35,198 nucleotides of DNA from an uncultured Porphyromonadaceae bacterium (GCA_905202215.1 CAJKRG010000029.1:1-35198); one strand, 5' to 3'; shown: positions 25,197 to 34,719, counted from the first letter of the stretch. The notes: generated from the letters alone by a model not told the origin. Numbers and translations are program-made.

Positions 25197-26933
25197 ATGA
25201 TTATGAATCCACTCGAACTCAGCGAACAGGAAGCCATACGCCGCAACAGTCTGGCCGAACTGCGCCGCCTCGGCATTGAGCCGTATCCCGCGGCAGAATT
25301 CACCGTCACAGGCCACAGCGACGAAATCAAAGCGAATTTCGAAGACGAAGCACCCCGCCGCGAAATAGCGGTCGCCGGCCGTATCATGAGCCGCCGTATC
25401 ATGGGCAAGGCATCGTTCATAGAGCTGCAGGACGCTTTCGGCCGCATTCAGGTATATATATCGCGCGACGAAATCTGCCCCGGCGAAGACAAGGAACTAT
25501 ATAACACCGTATTCAAGAAACTCCTCGACATCGGCGACTTCGTCGGAATCCGCGGCTACGTGTTCCGCACCCAGACCGGCGAAATCTCCGTTCACGCCCA
25601 GGAGCTCATAGTGCTCAGCAAGAGCCTGCGCCCCCTTCCTATCGTGAAGGTGAAGGACGGCGTGACCTACGACGCCTTCGACGACCCCGAGCTGCGCTAC
25701 CGCCGCCGCTATGTCGACCTGGTAGTCAACGACGCCGTGAAGCAGATATTCCTCAAGCGTACCAAGGTCTACACCTCCATGCGCGAATACTTCAACGCCG
25801 CAGGCTACATCGAGGTCGAGACTCCTATCCTCCAGAGCATTCCGGGCGGTGCGTCGGCCCGCCCCTTCATCACGCACCACAATGCCCTCGACATTCCTCT
25901 CTACCTCCGTATAGCCGACGAGCTCTATCTGAAGCGCCTCATCGTGGGCGGCTTCGACGGTGTCTATGAGTTCTCCAAGAACTTCCGCAACGAGGGCATG
26001 GACCGCACCCACAACCCCGAGTTCACCTGCATGGAAATCTATGTGGCCTACAAGGACTACAACTGGATGATGAGCTTCACCGAGCGTATGCTCGAGAAAA
26101 TCTGCCTCGACGTCAACGGCACAACCGAAGTCAAGGTCGGCGACAACGTCATCAGCTTCAAGGCTCCGTTCCCCCGCGTGACCATGGCCCAGGCCATCAA
26201 GGACCACACCGGCGTCGACATCACCGGCATGGACGAGGAACAGCTCCGCAAGACAGCCCGCGAACTCGGCATTGAGGTCGACGACACCATGGGCAAAGGC
26301 AAGCTCATCGACGAGATTTTCGGCGAAAAATGCGAAGGCCTCTACATTCAGCCTACCTTCATCACCGACTACCCCATCGAAATGTCGCCGCTCACCAAGC
26401 GCCACCGCGACAACCCCGAACTCACCGAACGTTTCGAGCTGATGGTGAACGGCAAAGAGCTGGCAAACGCTTACTCTGAGCTCAACGACCCCATCGACCA
26501 GTACGAACGCTTCGTAGAGCAGATGCGACTCGGCGAGAAGGGCGACGACGAGGCAATGATCATCGACGGCGACTTTATCCGCGCCCTCGAATACGGCATG
26601 CCTCCGACATCGGGCATGGGCATAGGCATGGACCGCCTCGTCATGCTCATGACGGGCCAGACAGCGATCCAGGAAGTGCTCCTCTTCCCTCAGATGCGTC
26701 CCGAAAAGGTCGAGAAGCGCGACAGCGCCGAGGCTTTCGTCGCCGTCGGCGTGCCCGAAGAGTGGGTGCCCGTGATCCAGAAGGCCGGCATACTCACCGT
26801 TGCCGCCCTCGCTCAGGCCAACCCCGCCAAGGCACACCAGGACTTCTGCGGACTCAACAAGAAGCACAAGCTTGGCCTTAAGAATCCGTCGCCCGACACC
26901 GTGGCCGAATGGATTGCCGCAGCGAACGCCTGA
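25197..26933 (+). CDS. lysS: Lysyl-tRNA synthetase, class II
   Basis: The enzyme charges tRNA-Lys with lysine using ATP. The 578-residue protein has the N-terminal OB-fold anticodon-binding domain (about 55-165), motif 1 region, motif 2 (FRNEGMDRTHNPEFT) and motif 3 (GMGIGMDRLVML), so it is complete. A C-terminal extension of about 70 residues after the synthetase core (VGVPEEWVPVIQKAGILTVA) is usual for Bacteroidota LysS, which is longer than the E. coli enzyme. A second in-frame ATG at 25203 could be the true start. gpsA follows after a hairpin. A 991-base stretch is duplicated upstream. Confidence 0.97.
   Translation: MIMNPLELSEQEAIRRNSLAELRRLGIEPYPAAEFTVTGHSDEIKANFEDEAPRREIAVAGRIMSRRIMGKASFIELQDAFGRIQVYISRDEICPGEDKELYNTVFKKLLDIGDFVGIRGYVFRTQTGEISVHAQELIVLSKSLRPLPIVKVKDGVTYDAFDDPELRYRRRYVDLVVNDAVKQIFLKRTKVYTSMREYFNAAGYIEVETPILQSIPGGASARPFITHHNALDIPLYLRIADELYLKRLIVGGFDGVYEFSKNFRNEGMDRTHNPEFTCMEIYVAYKDYNWMMSFTERMLEKICLDVNGTTEVKVGDNVISFKAPFPRVTMAQAIKDHTGVDITGMDEEQLRKTARELGIEVDDTMGKGKLIDEIFGEKCEGLYIQPTFITDYPIEMSPLTKRHRDNPELTERFELMVNGKELANAYSELNDPIDQYERFVEQMRLGEKGDDEAMIIDGDFIRALEYGMPPTSGMGIGMDRLVMLMTGQTAIQEVLLFPQMRPEKVEKRDSAEAFVAVGVPEEWVPVIQKAGILTVAALAQANPAKAHQDFCGLNKKHKLGLKNPSPDTVAEWIAAANA
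25548..25960 (+). repeat. 413-bp tract identical to 22509-22921
   Basis: This is the intact-gene partner of the identical tract in the truncated lysS copy. It covers roughly codons 118-255, including the linker after the anticodon-binding domain and the motif 1 region. Confidence 0.88.
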
Positions 26934-26944
26934 AGCGTCTCATA

Positions 26945-26976
26945 AAGGATAAAGGCTCGCACGAGCCTTTATCCTT
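26945..26976 (+). terminator. Hairpin between lysS and gpsA
   Basis: AAGGATAAAGGCTCG (26945-26959) pairs with CGAGCCTTTATCCTT (26962-26976), a perfect stem of about 14 bp with a tight loop. An A run rather than a T run follows on the + strand, so it may only partly stop lysS transcripts before gpsA. Confidence 0.6.
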
Positions 26977-26991
26977 AAAAATCCTGTCAGA

Positions 26992-27996
26992 ATGCACAAC
27001 GATACATTTCCGGGCAAGATAGCGGTGATGGGCGGAGGCAGCTGGGCCACGGCCCTGGCCAAACTGTTGCTCAAGAACCGCGCCGAAATAATGTGGTATA
27101 TGCGGCGCGACGATCGCATAGCCGAATTCAAGGAGCTGGGCCACAATCCGGCATATCTCACCGACGCGCACTTCGACGTCGACCGCATTTCGTTCTCAAG
27201 CGATATCAACAAGGTATGCGCCGAGGCCGACACCCTGCTCATGGTCATGCCGTCGCCATATTTCAGCGAACACATCGACAAGATAAGGGCCGATATCAGC
27301 GGAAAATATGTCGTATCGGCCATAAAAGGCATGGTGCCGCAGACCAACGAACTCATAACCGATTTCATGACATCGCGCTTCGGCGTAGACCCCGCGAGGA
27401 TGCTCGTGGTCGGAGGGCCGTGCCACGCCGAGGAAGTGGCTCTCGACCGTCCGTCGTATCTCACCGTCGGATGCCGCGACCTCGATGCGGCCGAAGCCTT
27501 CGCCTCGTGCCTGCGCAGCAGCCGCACAAATGCCATATGCTCGGCTGATGTCGACGGCATCGAATATGCCTCCGTGCTGAAAAACATCTACGCCATAGCC
27601 GCCGGGATAGTCCACGGCACCAAGACGGGCGACAATTTCTCGGCCATACTCGTATCGAACGCCATCCGCGAGATGAGCCGGTTCCTCGACGCGGCATGCC
27701 CGGCCCCGCGCAATATATGCGACTCCGTATATCTGGGCGACCTCCTCGTAACGGCATACTCGCGCTTCTCGCGAAACCATAATTTCGGCTCCATGATAGG
27801 CTGCGGATACTCCGTGCGCAATGCCCGCATGGAAATGAACCAGACAGCCGAAGGCTACTACGGCACCCGATGCATACACGAAATCAACGGGAGCCTCGGA
27901 GTCGATATGCCTATCCTCGACAACGTTTACAATATCCTATACCGTGGCATGTCCGTACAGCACGCGTTGCATGCCATGGCCCAAACATTCGACTGA
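26992..27996 (+). CDS. gpsA: NAD(P)-dependent glycerol-3-phosphate dehydrogenase
   Basis: The enzyme reduces dihydroxyacetone phosphate to sn-glycerol 3-phosphate for phospholipid synthesis. The 334-residue protein has the dinucleotide motif IAVMGGGSWATALA (Gly14-Gly16), the catalytic-Lys block SAIKGM, and SVLKNIYAIAAGI with the second conserved Lys. The length is normal. It follows lysS, a gene order often seen in Bacteroidales, and its stop overlaps the rlmN start by one base (TGATG), so the two genes are translationally coupled. Confidence 0.95.
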   Translation: MHNDTFPGKIAVMGGGSWATALAKLLLKNRAEIMWYMRRDDRIAEFKELGHNPAYLTDAHFDVDRISFSSDINKVCAEADTLLMVMPSPYFSEHIDKIRADISGKYVVSAIKGMVPQTNELITDFMTSRFGVDPARMLVVGGPCHAEEVALDRPSYLTVGCRDLDAAEAFASCLRSSRTNAICSADVDGIEYASVLKNIYAIAAGIVHGTKTGDNFSAILVSNAIREMSRFLDAACPAPRNICDSVYLGDLLVTAYSRFSRNHNFGSMIGCGYSVRNARMEMNQTAEGYYGTRCIHEINGSLGVDMPILDNVYNILYRGMSVQHALHAMAQTFD

Positions 27997-29006
27997 TGAA
28001 GAAACTTTTAGGGCTTAATCCCGAACAGCTCGGCGAAGTGGCCGCTTCGGTAGGACTGCGTCCGTTCGCGGCCCGGCAGATGGCCGCGTGGCTCTACCAG
28101 AAGCGCGTCGACGATATCGACGCCATGACCGACCTCCCCAAGAAGGCCCGCGAAGAACTCAAAAAGACCTATACCGTAGGCCGCGAGGCACCGAAGATGG
28201 AGGCTGTGAGCGCCGACGGTACGGCCAAGTATCTCTTCGAAGGTGTAGGCGGCCGCGACATAGAGGCTGTCTATATCCCCGACCGTGAGCGAGCCACGCT
28301 GTGCGTGTCGAGTCAGGCCGGATGCCGCATGGGCTGCAAATTCTGCATGACGGGTCAGGGCGGCTTTCAGGGCAATCTTGACGCCGGCGCCATCATGAAC
28401 CAGATCCTGTCGGTTCCGGGCAGCGAAAACCTCACCAATATCGTCTTCATGGGCATGGGCGAGCCCACCGACAACCTCGATGCCGTGCTCGCCGCCATCG
28501 ACATTCTCACGGCAAAATGGGGAATGGCATGGAGTCCGCGCCGTATCACCGTATCGACCATCGGCAACACCAAGGGACTCCGTACCCTCCTCGACCGCAC
28601 CCAGGTACACATAGCGCTGAGCGTACATACACCCTTCGCCGGCGAGCGCGAGCGGATAATGCCGGTCGAGAAGGCATTTCCACTGCGCGAGATCATGCCG
28701 CTGCTGAAAGCCCACGATTTTGCCCATCAGCGCCGTCTTTCGATGGAATACACGATGTTCGCCGGTCTCAACGACGACGAGAAACATGCCGACGCCCTCG
28801 CCCGCATGCTGCGCGGCTCGGACGCCCGCGTGAACCTGATCCGCTTCCACCGTACCCCCGGTTTCGAAGGACGCCCGAGCGACACGGCGACCATGGAAGC
28901 CTTCCGCGACCGCCTCAATGCCGCCGGCATCACCGCCACCATACGCGCCAGCCGCGGCGAGGACATCATGGCGGCCTGCGGCATGCTTGCCGGGTCAGGA
29001 AATTAG
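27996..29006 (+). CDS. rlmN: 23S rRNA (adenine-2503-C2)-methyltransferase (also tRNA)
   Basis: This radical-SAM enzyme methylates A2503 of 23S rRNA, and in some species A37 of tRNAs. The 336-residue protein has the cluster motif CRMGCKFC (Cys110, Cys114, Cys117), GMGEPTDNLD for SAM binding, and a C-terminal Cys in MAACGMLAG that serves as the methyl-carrying residue in the family. The start at 27996 overlaps the gpsA stop; the frame is open further upstream only as a shadow of gpsA. A degenerate inverted repeat follows. Confidence 0.96.
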   Translation: MKKLLGLNPEQLGEVAASVGLRPFAARQMAAWLYQKRVDDIDAMTDLPKKAREELKKTYTVGREAPKMEAVSADGTAKYLFEGVGGRDIEAVYIPDRERATLCVSSQAGCRMGCKFCMTGQGGFQGNLDAGAIMNQILSVPGSENLTNIVFMGMGEPTDNLDAVLAAIDILTAKWGMAWSPRRITVSTIGNTKGLRTLLDRTQVHIALSVHTPFAGERERIMPVEKAFPLREIMPLLKAHDFAHQRRLSMEYTMFAGLNDDEKHADALARMLRGSDARVNLIRFHRTPGFEGRPSDTATMEAFRDRLNAAGITATIRASRGEDIMAACGMLAGSGN

Positions 29007-29007
29007 T

Positions 29008-29060
29008 AGTTACAAGTTTAGTAATGACCAACTCCTAACTTCTAACTCGTAACTCGTAAT
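29008..29060 (+). repeat. Degenerate intergenic inverted repeat after rlmN
   Basis: Right after the stop codon, AGTTACAAGTTTAG faces a pyrimidine-rich arm with AACTCCTAACTTCTAA (29030-29045) and the direct repeat AACTCGTAACTCGTAA. The 16-mer is identical to 11090-11105. Pairing is imperfect and possible in several registers. Confidence 0.7.
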
Positions 29061-29108
29061 TAAAAATACACTTTTTAATCTTAAAACTTATTTAACCCGA
29101 CTTCAACA

Positions 29109-30158
29109 ATGAGCAAGATAAAAGTGGGCATCACCCACGGAGATACCAACGGCATAGGCTACGAGGTCATCCTCAAGACTCTCGAGGACAACCGTCTCGC
29201 AGATCTGTGCACCATAGTGGTCTACGGTTCGGCCAAGGCCGCATCGTTCTACCGCAAGGCAATGGAGCTGCCGCAGGTGCAGTTCACGCGCATAGACAGC
29301 GCCGCCGACGCCCGCGACGGCGTGTTCAACATCGTCAACGTTGTCGGCGAAGACCTCAAAATCGAACCGGGCATAGCGTCGGAAGCCGCAGGCGCCGCCG
29401 CTCTGGCCGCCCTCGAGGCCGCCGTGGCCGACCTCCGCGCAGGCAACATCGACGTGCTGGTCACGGCTCCGATCGACAAGCATTCCATACAGAGCCCCGA
29501 CTTCAAGTTCCCCGGCCACACGGAATATCTGCAAAGCTCCCTCGCCGACGAGGAGCATCCCGACGCGAAAGCACTCATGGTGCTCTGTACCGACTATCTG
29601 CGTGTGGCCCTGGCTACCGCACACATGCCTATCGCCGAAGTACCCGGCGCCCTCACGAAAGAGCTGATCAAGGATAAACTGAAGGATTTCGACCTGTCGC
29701 TGCGCCGCGACTTCGGCATACAGAATCCCCGCATAGCCGTTCTGTCGCTCAATCCGCACGCCGGCGAACGCGGCCTTCTCGGCAAGGAAGAGGAAGAGAC
29801 CATCATACCGGCCATAGCCGAAGCTCAGGCCGATAAGATACTTGCATTCGGTCCCTATGCCGCCGACGGCTTCTTCGGCAGCGAGAGCTACCGCGCATTC
29901 GACGGCGTTCTGGCAATGTATCACGATCAGGGACTGGCCCCCTTCAAGACCATAGCAATGGACCAGGGCGTGAATTTCACCGCCGGACTGCCTTTCGTAC
30001 GCACATCGCCCGACCACGGCACGGGTTATGACATAGCAGGCAAGGGACAGGCCTCGGCCGAATCCATGCGCAGCGCCATATACATGGCTCTCGACGTATA
30101 CCGCAACCGCGGACGCCACGAAGACGCCTACCGCCGTCCCCTCTCCCGCCAGAAATAA
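29109..30158 (+). CDS. pdxA: 4-hydroxythreonine-4-phosphate dehydrogenase
   Basis: The enzyme oxidises 4-phosphohydroxy-L-threonine in the DXP-dependent route to pyridoxal phosphate. The 349-residue protein shows the family opening VGITHGDTNGIGYEVILKTL, the metal-binding His in PGHTEYL, and the second His in YHDQGLAPFK with the third in SPDHGTGYDIAG. The length is slightly above the usual 330. PLP is the cofactor of GadB in the same window, though no direct link is shown. A strong bidirectional terminator follows. Confidence 0.95.
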   Translation: MSKIKVGITHGDTNGIGYEVILKTLEDNRLADLCTIVVYGSAKAASFYRKAMELPQVQFTRIDSAADARDGVFNIVNVVGEDLKIEPGIASEAAGAAALAALEAAVADLRAGNIDVLVTAPIDKHSIQSPDFKFPGHTEYLQSSLADEEHPDAKALMVLCTDYLRVALATAHMPIAEVPGALTKELIKDKLKDFDLSLRRDFGIQNPRIAVLSLNPHAGERGLLGKEEEETIIPAIAEAQADKILAFGPYAADGFFGSESYRAFDGVLAMYHDQGLAPFKTIAMDQGVNFTAGLPFVRTSPDHGTGYDIAGKGQASAESMRSAIYMALDVYRNRGRHEDAYRRPLSRQK

Positions 30159-30172
30159 ACTACCGTAAGCGT

Positions 30173-30215
30173 AAAAAAACGCACTGCCTCTTCGGAAGGG
30201 CAGTGCGTTTTTTTT
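30173..30215. terminator. Bidirectional intrinsic terminator between pdxA and the large secreted protein
   Basis: ACGCACTGCC (30179-30188) pairs with GGCAGTGCGT (30199-30208). An A run lies on the left and a T run on the right, so it works in both directions, for pdxA on + and the 1485-residue protein on -. Confidence 0.92.
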
Positions 30216-30228
30216 GCAGTCGGGGGGC

Positions 30229-33200
30229 TTACTTCACGATGACCTTGACGGTCTTGCCTGCGGCCTTGACAAGATAAATGCCTGCGGCAACAGGAATGCT
30301 GACAGTATTGCGACAACGGACTGTGGCGACTGTACGGCCATCTACGGCATATACGGTCACTTCGCCGTCTGCGAGACCGCTCACGGCAACAGCACCGTCG
30401 CGGGCGACAACACTCACTGTAGCGGCATCGATATCGCCGAGACCGGAAATCAATACGGTGGCCTCATTGGAGCGGCGCGACTCGCCCTTGTCGTATACCG
30501 CGGTCACATAATAGCTGTGAGTACGGTCTACAGACACACCCTTGTCGGTAAACGAAGGATCGGCAACGAGTTCCGTGTTCAGCTTGTTGCCGTTGCGGTA
30601 CACATTATAGCCCTGAAGCACGACAGGAGCGGGAGTACCCTCGGCGGGAATATAGGTCACATCGTCGATAAAGAGGAAGAACTTGTTGGTCGAGCGGCTG
30701 CGGATAGCAAAATATCTGGCTCCGTCGGGCAGCATGAACCGGTAGTTGGTCCAGGAATTGGGCACGTCGAGAACTGTTCCCACGCTCTTGAAATCGTCGA
30801 TGTTGGTCGAATTTTCGGAATAAAGGACTTCAAATGTCTCGAGAAATTCGGGGTTGAAGCTCTTGGCATAGAAAGAGATCGCCTGCGGGCCGCCGTAGAG
30901 ACGGGGCGAGATGGCCCAGTCGTCGCTCTGAACGGGAGAATTGCCGCGCTGCACATATTCCGAGCATATGTACTTGTTGCCCTGATGGGCATCCCATGCC
31001 TGGGCATTATTGTTATCGGCGAAACCGGACCACTGGCGGTCGGCCACACTCCAGGCACACATGCCGCTGATGGGGAAGTTGGTGATCACTATGCCGCCGA
31101 CAGGAGTCTTGTCCATATCGGTGATCTTCCAGCCGGCAACAGTCTGGCTCCAGCTTTCGGCGCCCTCGAAGCCTTCGGTAAATGCCTCGGCGGGAGCTTT
31201 GGTCTCGTCGGGACGGCTCCATGAGAGCACTATGTCGGAGCCATTGATCACAGCGCCGAGATCGGCCACTTCGGGCACGGCGGGAGCTGCAATGCCGACA
31301 CTGATCTCTTCGGTCTCATTGTCGGCATCGAGAAGATCGGCAGAGCTGAATACGAGCGCCTTGAAGACTGCGGCATCGCCGTCGATGGCGTTGAGGGTCT
31401 GCGTGAAGGTCACGACTCTGGATGTAGCGGGATCGATACGCGTGCAGTCCTTGAAGTCAACGGTCTGGCCGTTGCGCTGCAGCTCGACGGTATATGATCC
31501 GACGGTCTCCTCGCCTGTATTGGCTACGGTTACTTCTATCTCGAACTCCTTGCCGGTATCGGCCACGCCCGGAGCCACGATACGCGAGGCGGTAAGGTTG
31601 GATTCCACATAGCTTGCCACGCGGAGATTGTCGAGAGTATAGAAAGCGAGCTTGGCATCGGTAGGCACTATGCGGAGCACGACCGACTTGCCTTCATAGG
31701 CTGCAAGCGACACCACGACCTTGTTCCACTGGTTGAGCTCGCCTGTCTCTACGACAACGTCGCTCTGAACCTTCACGAAACCGCGTCCGTCGCCTTCGTC
31801 GGCCTGAACCTCTATGGCGTTGGTAGGCTCGCCGCTTGACATCTCATAGTTGTAGGTGTAATATGTGAACGCGGGATTGTATATTCCTTCGAGCGAGATC
31901 TTGCCGGTGACAAGGGCCGTGTACGAGCCATAGGCCTCGAAGTAAGCGAAACCGCCGTCCTCGTCCTGAGGAGTGATACCCCAGTCGGATGTGCTGACAA
32001 ACTGCCAGGGTTCGCTGCCGACGATATAATTAAAGCCGAAGATCGACGAAATCGAACGGTTGGCGAAAGATTCGGTCCAGGGAGTCTCGTAAGGCTTGCC
32101 GACGGGCTTATAAGCTGTGCCGGTAAGCTTTTCGGACTCGCCGCCAGCAGTTACGGCATAGACACCGAACTGCACGAAGGCCTGCTCGCCTTCCTCGACG
32201 GCCTGGATAGTGACAGATGTGCCGGTGACATTGTCGGCCACGGTCTCATAATTGCGGTTGACCACACGGTATGTTACGGCCTCGGGCTTGAATGTATTGC
32301 CTTCGACGTCGGTGGTCACAGGTTCCCAGGAGATGGTGACCTTGCCGGTATTGCCTTCCTCGATCATAAGGGCCGAAGCGGGAGCGACGGGCTTGCGGGC
32401 GCCGATGAGCACCTCGGCTTCGGCAGCCGGTCCGCGGCCTGCGCCATTGACGGCAACGACGCTGTATTTGTGAATTCCGAGGGTGAGGGACTCGTCACGG
32501 TCGGTATATACTACGGGAGCAGTGGCGTCAAGACCGTCCGTAATGGTGGCGATCACCTTGCCGTCGCGGAGAATCTCGACAGAGGTAAGAGCCTTTTCGC
32601 CTTCGAGGGCATTGCCTGCGATATCGGCGACTGGAAGCTTGAACGAAAGAGTGGCCTCGCAGGTGCCGTCGACAGGCGATGTGGCCGTAAACTCGCTCAC
32701 GGCGGCGGGTGCGCCGGTAGCCGTGCCTTCGCCTATTGCAAAGGAGCTGACCATAAGAGACGACGAACTGCCTTCGGTCTTGGCGTGGATACCGATATAG
32801 ATACGGCCCGTCACACCGGCCACTATATCGCCCGTGAAGGTGGTCAGAGCGGTACTCTTGACCTTTGTATCGGGAATTATGACATTTGTCATGGCTTCGG
32901 CGGTGGGTTCGGTACCCCAGCATACCTCGAAGGTCTCCTCATAGTTCGACGAGGTCTTGACATCGATGGAGAAGGGATAGACAGAACCGTCAACCACGTT
33001 GACGGCAGGCGACACTGCCCAGTCGTCGAATCCTTTTGAATTATAGGCGCGGAGCACCTTGTCGAAAGCATAATAAGCCCATTTCGAAGCGGCGCCGTCG
33101 GTGCCGATCAAAGTCCATCCGGCCAGAGACACGGACGATGTGAATGTGCCGGTATAGGGAGGATCGATCGGGCCGAGAGCGAGCACGCTGCTCTTCACAG

Positions 33201-34686
33201 TTGCCGAAGTGAGACCGTTGACGGTAGCCGAGAGTGTATAGTAATACTCGGTGCGTTTCTCGGGCATTTCGATGACATCGGTATATGTGAGCACGGCCTC
33301 GTTGTCGACCAGTACCTTTTCGTCGGGATAGCGTACGACGGTATATGTCGCCTTGGAGTATTCCACATTACCGCCGTTGACACCCGTAGACGAGGGCGAA
33401 CGCCACTGCAGCTTGACATCGTTTCCGCTCAGGCTCAGCGAGAAGGTCGACGGTGCCTGAGGCATGTCGGGGCCTACGAATTTCTTGGTGCTCTTCTCGG
33501 GCGACTCGCCTGCGGCGTTGGATATTGTCACGACAAAATTATAGCTGTCGGCCACAGTGACCTCTACGGGCACTGCCACGGTGGCGCCGGGCAGTTCGGT
33601 GCCGGTTGCGACCACTTTGCCGTTTGCCTTGACGGTATAGGTCAGTTCTTCGTCGGCCGGAAGCCGTGTCTGTGCTCCGACAGGGCCATAGGTGTAGCGG
33701 GGCAAGCTGAAACGCACGTTACCGCTGAGACTGGAGCCGCTGAAATTGGCGCTTACCGACGATACGGCAGCAGGCACGTTGTCGGCATAGACACGGCTGT
33801 CGGGGATAAACATGCCGCAGATCTGCTCCTCATTCGCGAGGTCGTAGAGTTTTTTTGCGGTGGCGGTATGTATGTCTACGCTGTAAAGGCCGAAATCGGT
33901 GTCGGTTGTCACCGACCAGTACATAGTGTCGGTAGCGGGATCTATGATGGCATCGCCCATATATGTCGAAGGTACACCGGTCTTGCCGACAAGAGTCATG
34001 GCGCCGGTCTTGGTATCGACGGTATAGAGGTCGCCGTTGCGTTCTATGGCGTAGAGGGTGCCGTCCGACGAGAAGGCGCAGCCGCTCCAGGGCCGTTCGA
34101 TGGCGCATATGGTCCTCTGCGGAAGATAGCGCTCGTAGTTCCACTGTACGAAATTATAACCGTTGCGCTCGGGGTTGACGAAACATCCGAAAGCCTCGTC
34201 ACGGTCTTTGTTATAGGCCATCGTAGTGGCCACATATTCTATTTTGCCGGTGTAGGCGTCGTATTCGCTCCAGTCCGACATTTTATAAGAATAGGTCTTG
34301 ATTTCCTCAAAACCCATCAACTCGCGGTATGTATTGCAGTAATAATAATCTTTGGCCGCCAGTCCGCCGCCGGTGGCATAGATGGTCTTGGCAAGCTCGA
34401 CAGGCTTCCAGCTGTCGGTGCTATAGCTCCATATTCCGATTACATTATCAGGATAAACTACTGAGCCACAGATATTTACCCCCGATGCCTCGGACTGCAT
34501 ACGGGGAATACTGAATTTGGGCGCAAAAGCCTGACTGCCAGATGCCGAGAAGGCGGCAGAGGCTCCCGGCACCTCGCGCAGGCCAAGCAACTGGCAGAGC
34601 GGACGGGGAGAGGCATCGGCCACCGGCGCGGCATATGCGCCAACAGCAAACGCGGCTCCCAGAAGAGCTGAAATGATACGTTTCAT
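30229..34686 (-). CDS. Large secreted multidomain protein with fibronectin-III and choice-of-anchor-J-like domains and a type IX-like sorting tail
   Basis: The 1485-residue protein has a signal peptide (MKRIISALLGAAFAVGAYA). Residues about 50-300 look like a beta-propeller-like sensor or adhesion region (CAFSSDGTLYAIERNGDLYT; MYWSVTTDTDFGLYSVD). Several fibronectin-III-like domains follow, and there are at least three choice-of-anchor-J-like domains (for example near residues 505-655, with TFEVCWGTEPTAEAM, and near 1185-1360, with SFYAKSFNPEFLETFEVLYS). The last 70 residues (EVTVYAVDGRTVATVR, then GIYLVKAAGKTVKVIVK) resemble a type IX secretion C-terminal sorting domain. It is probably a surface adhesin or glycan-interaction protein; no enzyme motif was seen. 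Confidence 0.82.
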   Translation of the reverse strand: MKRIISALLGAAFAVGAYAAPVADASPRPLCQLLGLREVPGASAAFSASGSQAFAPKFSIPRMQSEASGVNICGSVVYPDNVIGIWSYSTDSWKPVELAKTIYATGGGLAAKDYYYCNTYRELMGFEEIKTYSYKMSDWSEYDAYTGKIEYVATTMAYNKDRDEAFGCFVNPERNGYNFVQWNYERYLPQRTICAIERPWSGCAFSSDGTLYAIERNGDLYTVDTKTGAMTLVGKTGVPSTYMGDAIIDPATDTMYWSVTTDTDFGLYSVDIHTATAKKLYDLANEEQICGMFIPDSRVYADNVPAAVSSVSANFSGSSLSGNVRFSLPRYTYGPVGAQTRLPADEELTYTVKANGKVVATGTELPGATVAVPVEVTVADSYNFVVTISNAAGESPEKSTKKFVGPDMPQAPSTFSLSLSGNDVKLQWRSPSSTGVNGGNVEYSKATYTVVRYPDEKVLVDNEAVLTYTDVIEMPEKRTEYYYTLSATVNGLTSATVKSSVLALGPIDPPYTGTFTSSVSLAGWTLIGTDGAASKWAYYAFDKVLRAYNSKGFDDWAVSPAVNVVDGSVYPFSIDVKTSSNYEETFEVCWGTEPTAEAMTNVIIPDTKVKSTALTTFTGDIVAGVTGRIYIGIHAKTEGSSSSLMVSSFAIGEGTATGAPAAVSEFTATSPVDGTCEATLSFKLPVADIAGNALEGEKALTSVEILRDGKVIATITDGLDATAPVVYTDRDESLTLGIHKYSVVAVNGAGRGPAAEAEVLIGARKPVAPASALMIEEGNTGKVTISWEPVTTDVEGNTFKPEAVTYRVVNRNYETVADNVTGTSVTIQAVEEGEQAFVQFGVYAVTAGGESEKLTGTAYKPVGKPYETPWTESFANRSISSIFGFNYIVGSEPWQFVSTSDWGITPQDEDGGFAYFEAYGSYTALVTGKISLEGIYNPAFTYYTYNYEMSSGEPTNAIEVQADEGDGRGFVKVQSDVVVETGELNQWNKVVVSLAAYEGKSVVLRIVPTDAKLAFYTLDNLRVASYVESNLTASRIVAPGVADTGKEFEIEVTVANTGEETVGSYTVELQRNGQTVDFKDCTRIDPATSRVVTFTQTLNAIDGDAAVFKALVFSSADLLDADNETEEISVGIAAPAVPEVADLGAVINGSDIVLSWSRPDETKAPAEAFTEGFEGAESWSQTVAGWKITDMDKTPVGGIVITNFPISGMCAWSVADRQWSGFADNNNAQAWDAHQGNKYICSEYVQRGNSPVQSDDWAISPRLYGGPQAISFYAKSFNPEFLETFEVLYSENSTNIDDFKSVGTVLDVPNSWTNYRFMLPDGARYFAIRSRSTNKFFLFIDDVTYIPAEGTPAPVVLQGYNVYRNGNKLNTELVADPSFTDKGVSVDRTHSYYVTAVYDKGESRRSNEATVLISGLGDIDAATVSVVARDGAVAVSGLADGEVTVYAVDGRTVATVRCRNTVSIPVAAGIYLVKAAGKTVKVIVK

Positions 34687-34719
34687 TGCAAAAAATGTGA
34701 TTGTGAGTACTTATTGCCG

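Noticed and set aside
27870..27995. N-terminal extension of the RlmN frame
   Set aside because: Shadow of the gpsA 3' end; the TGATG overlap start at 27996 gives the normal RlmN N-terminus.
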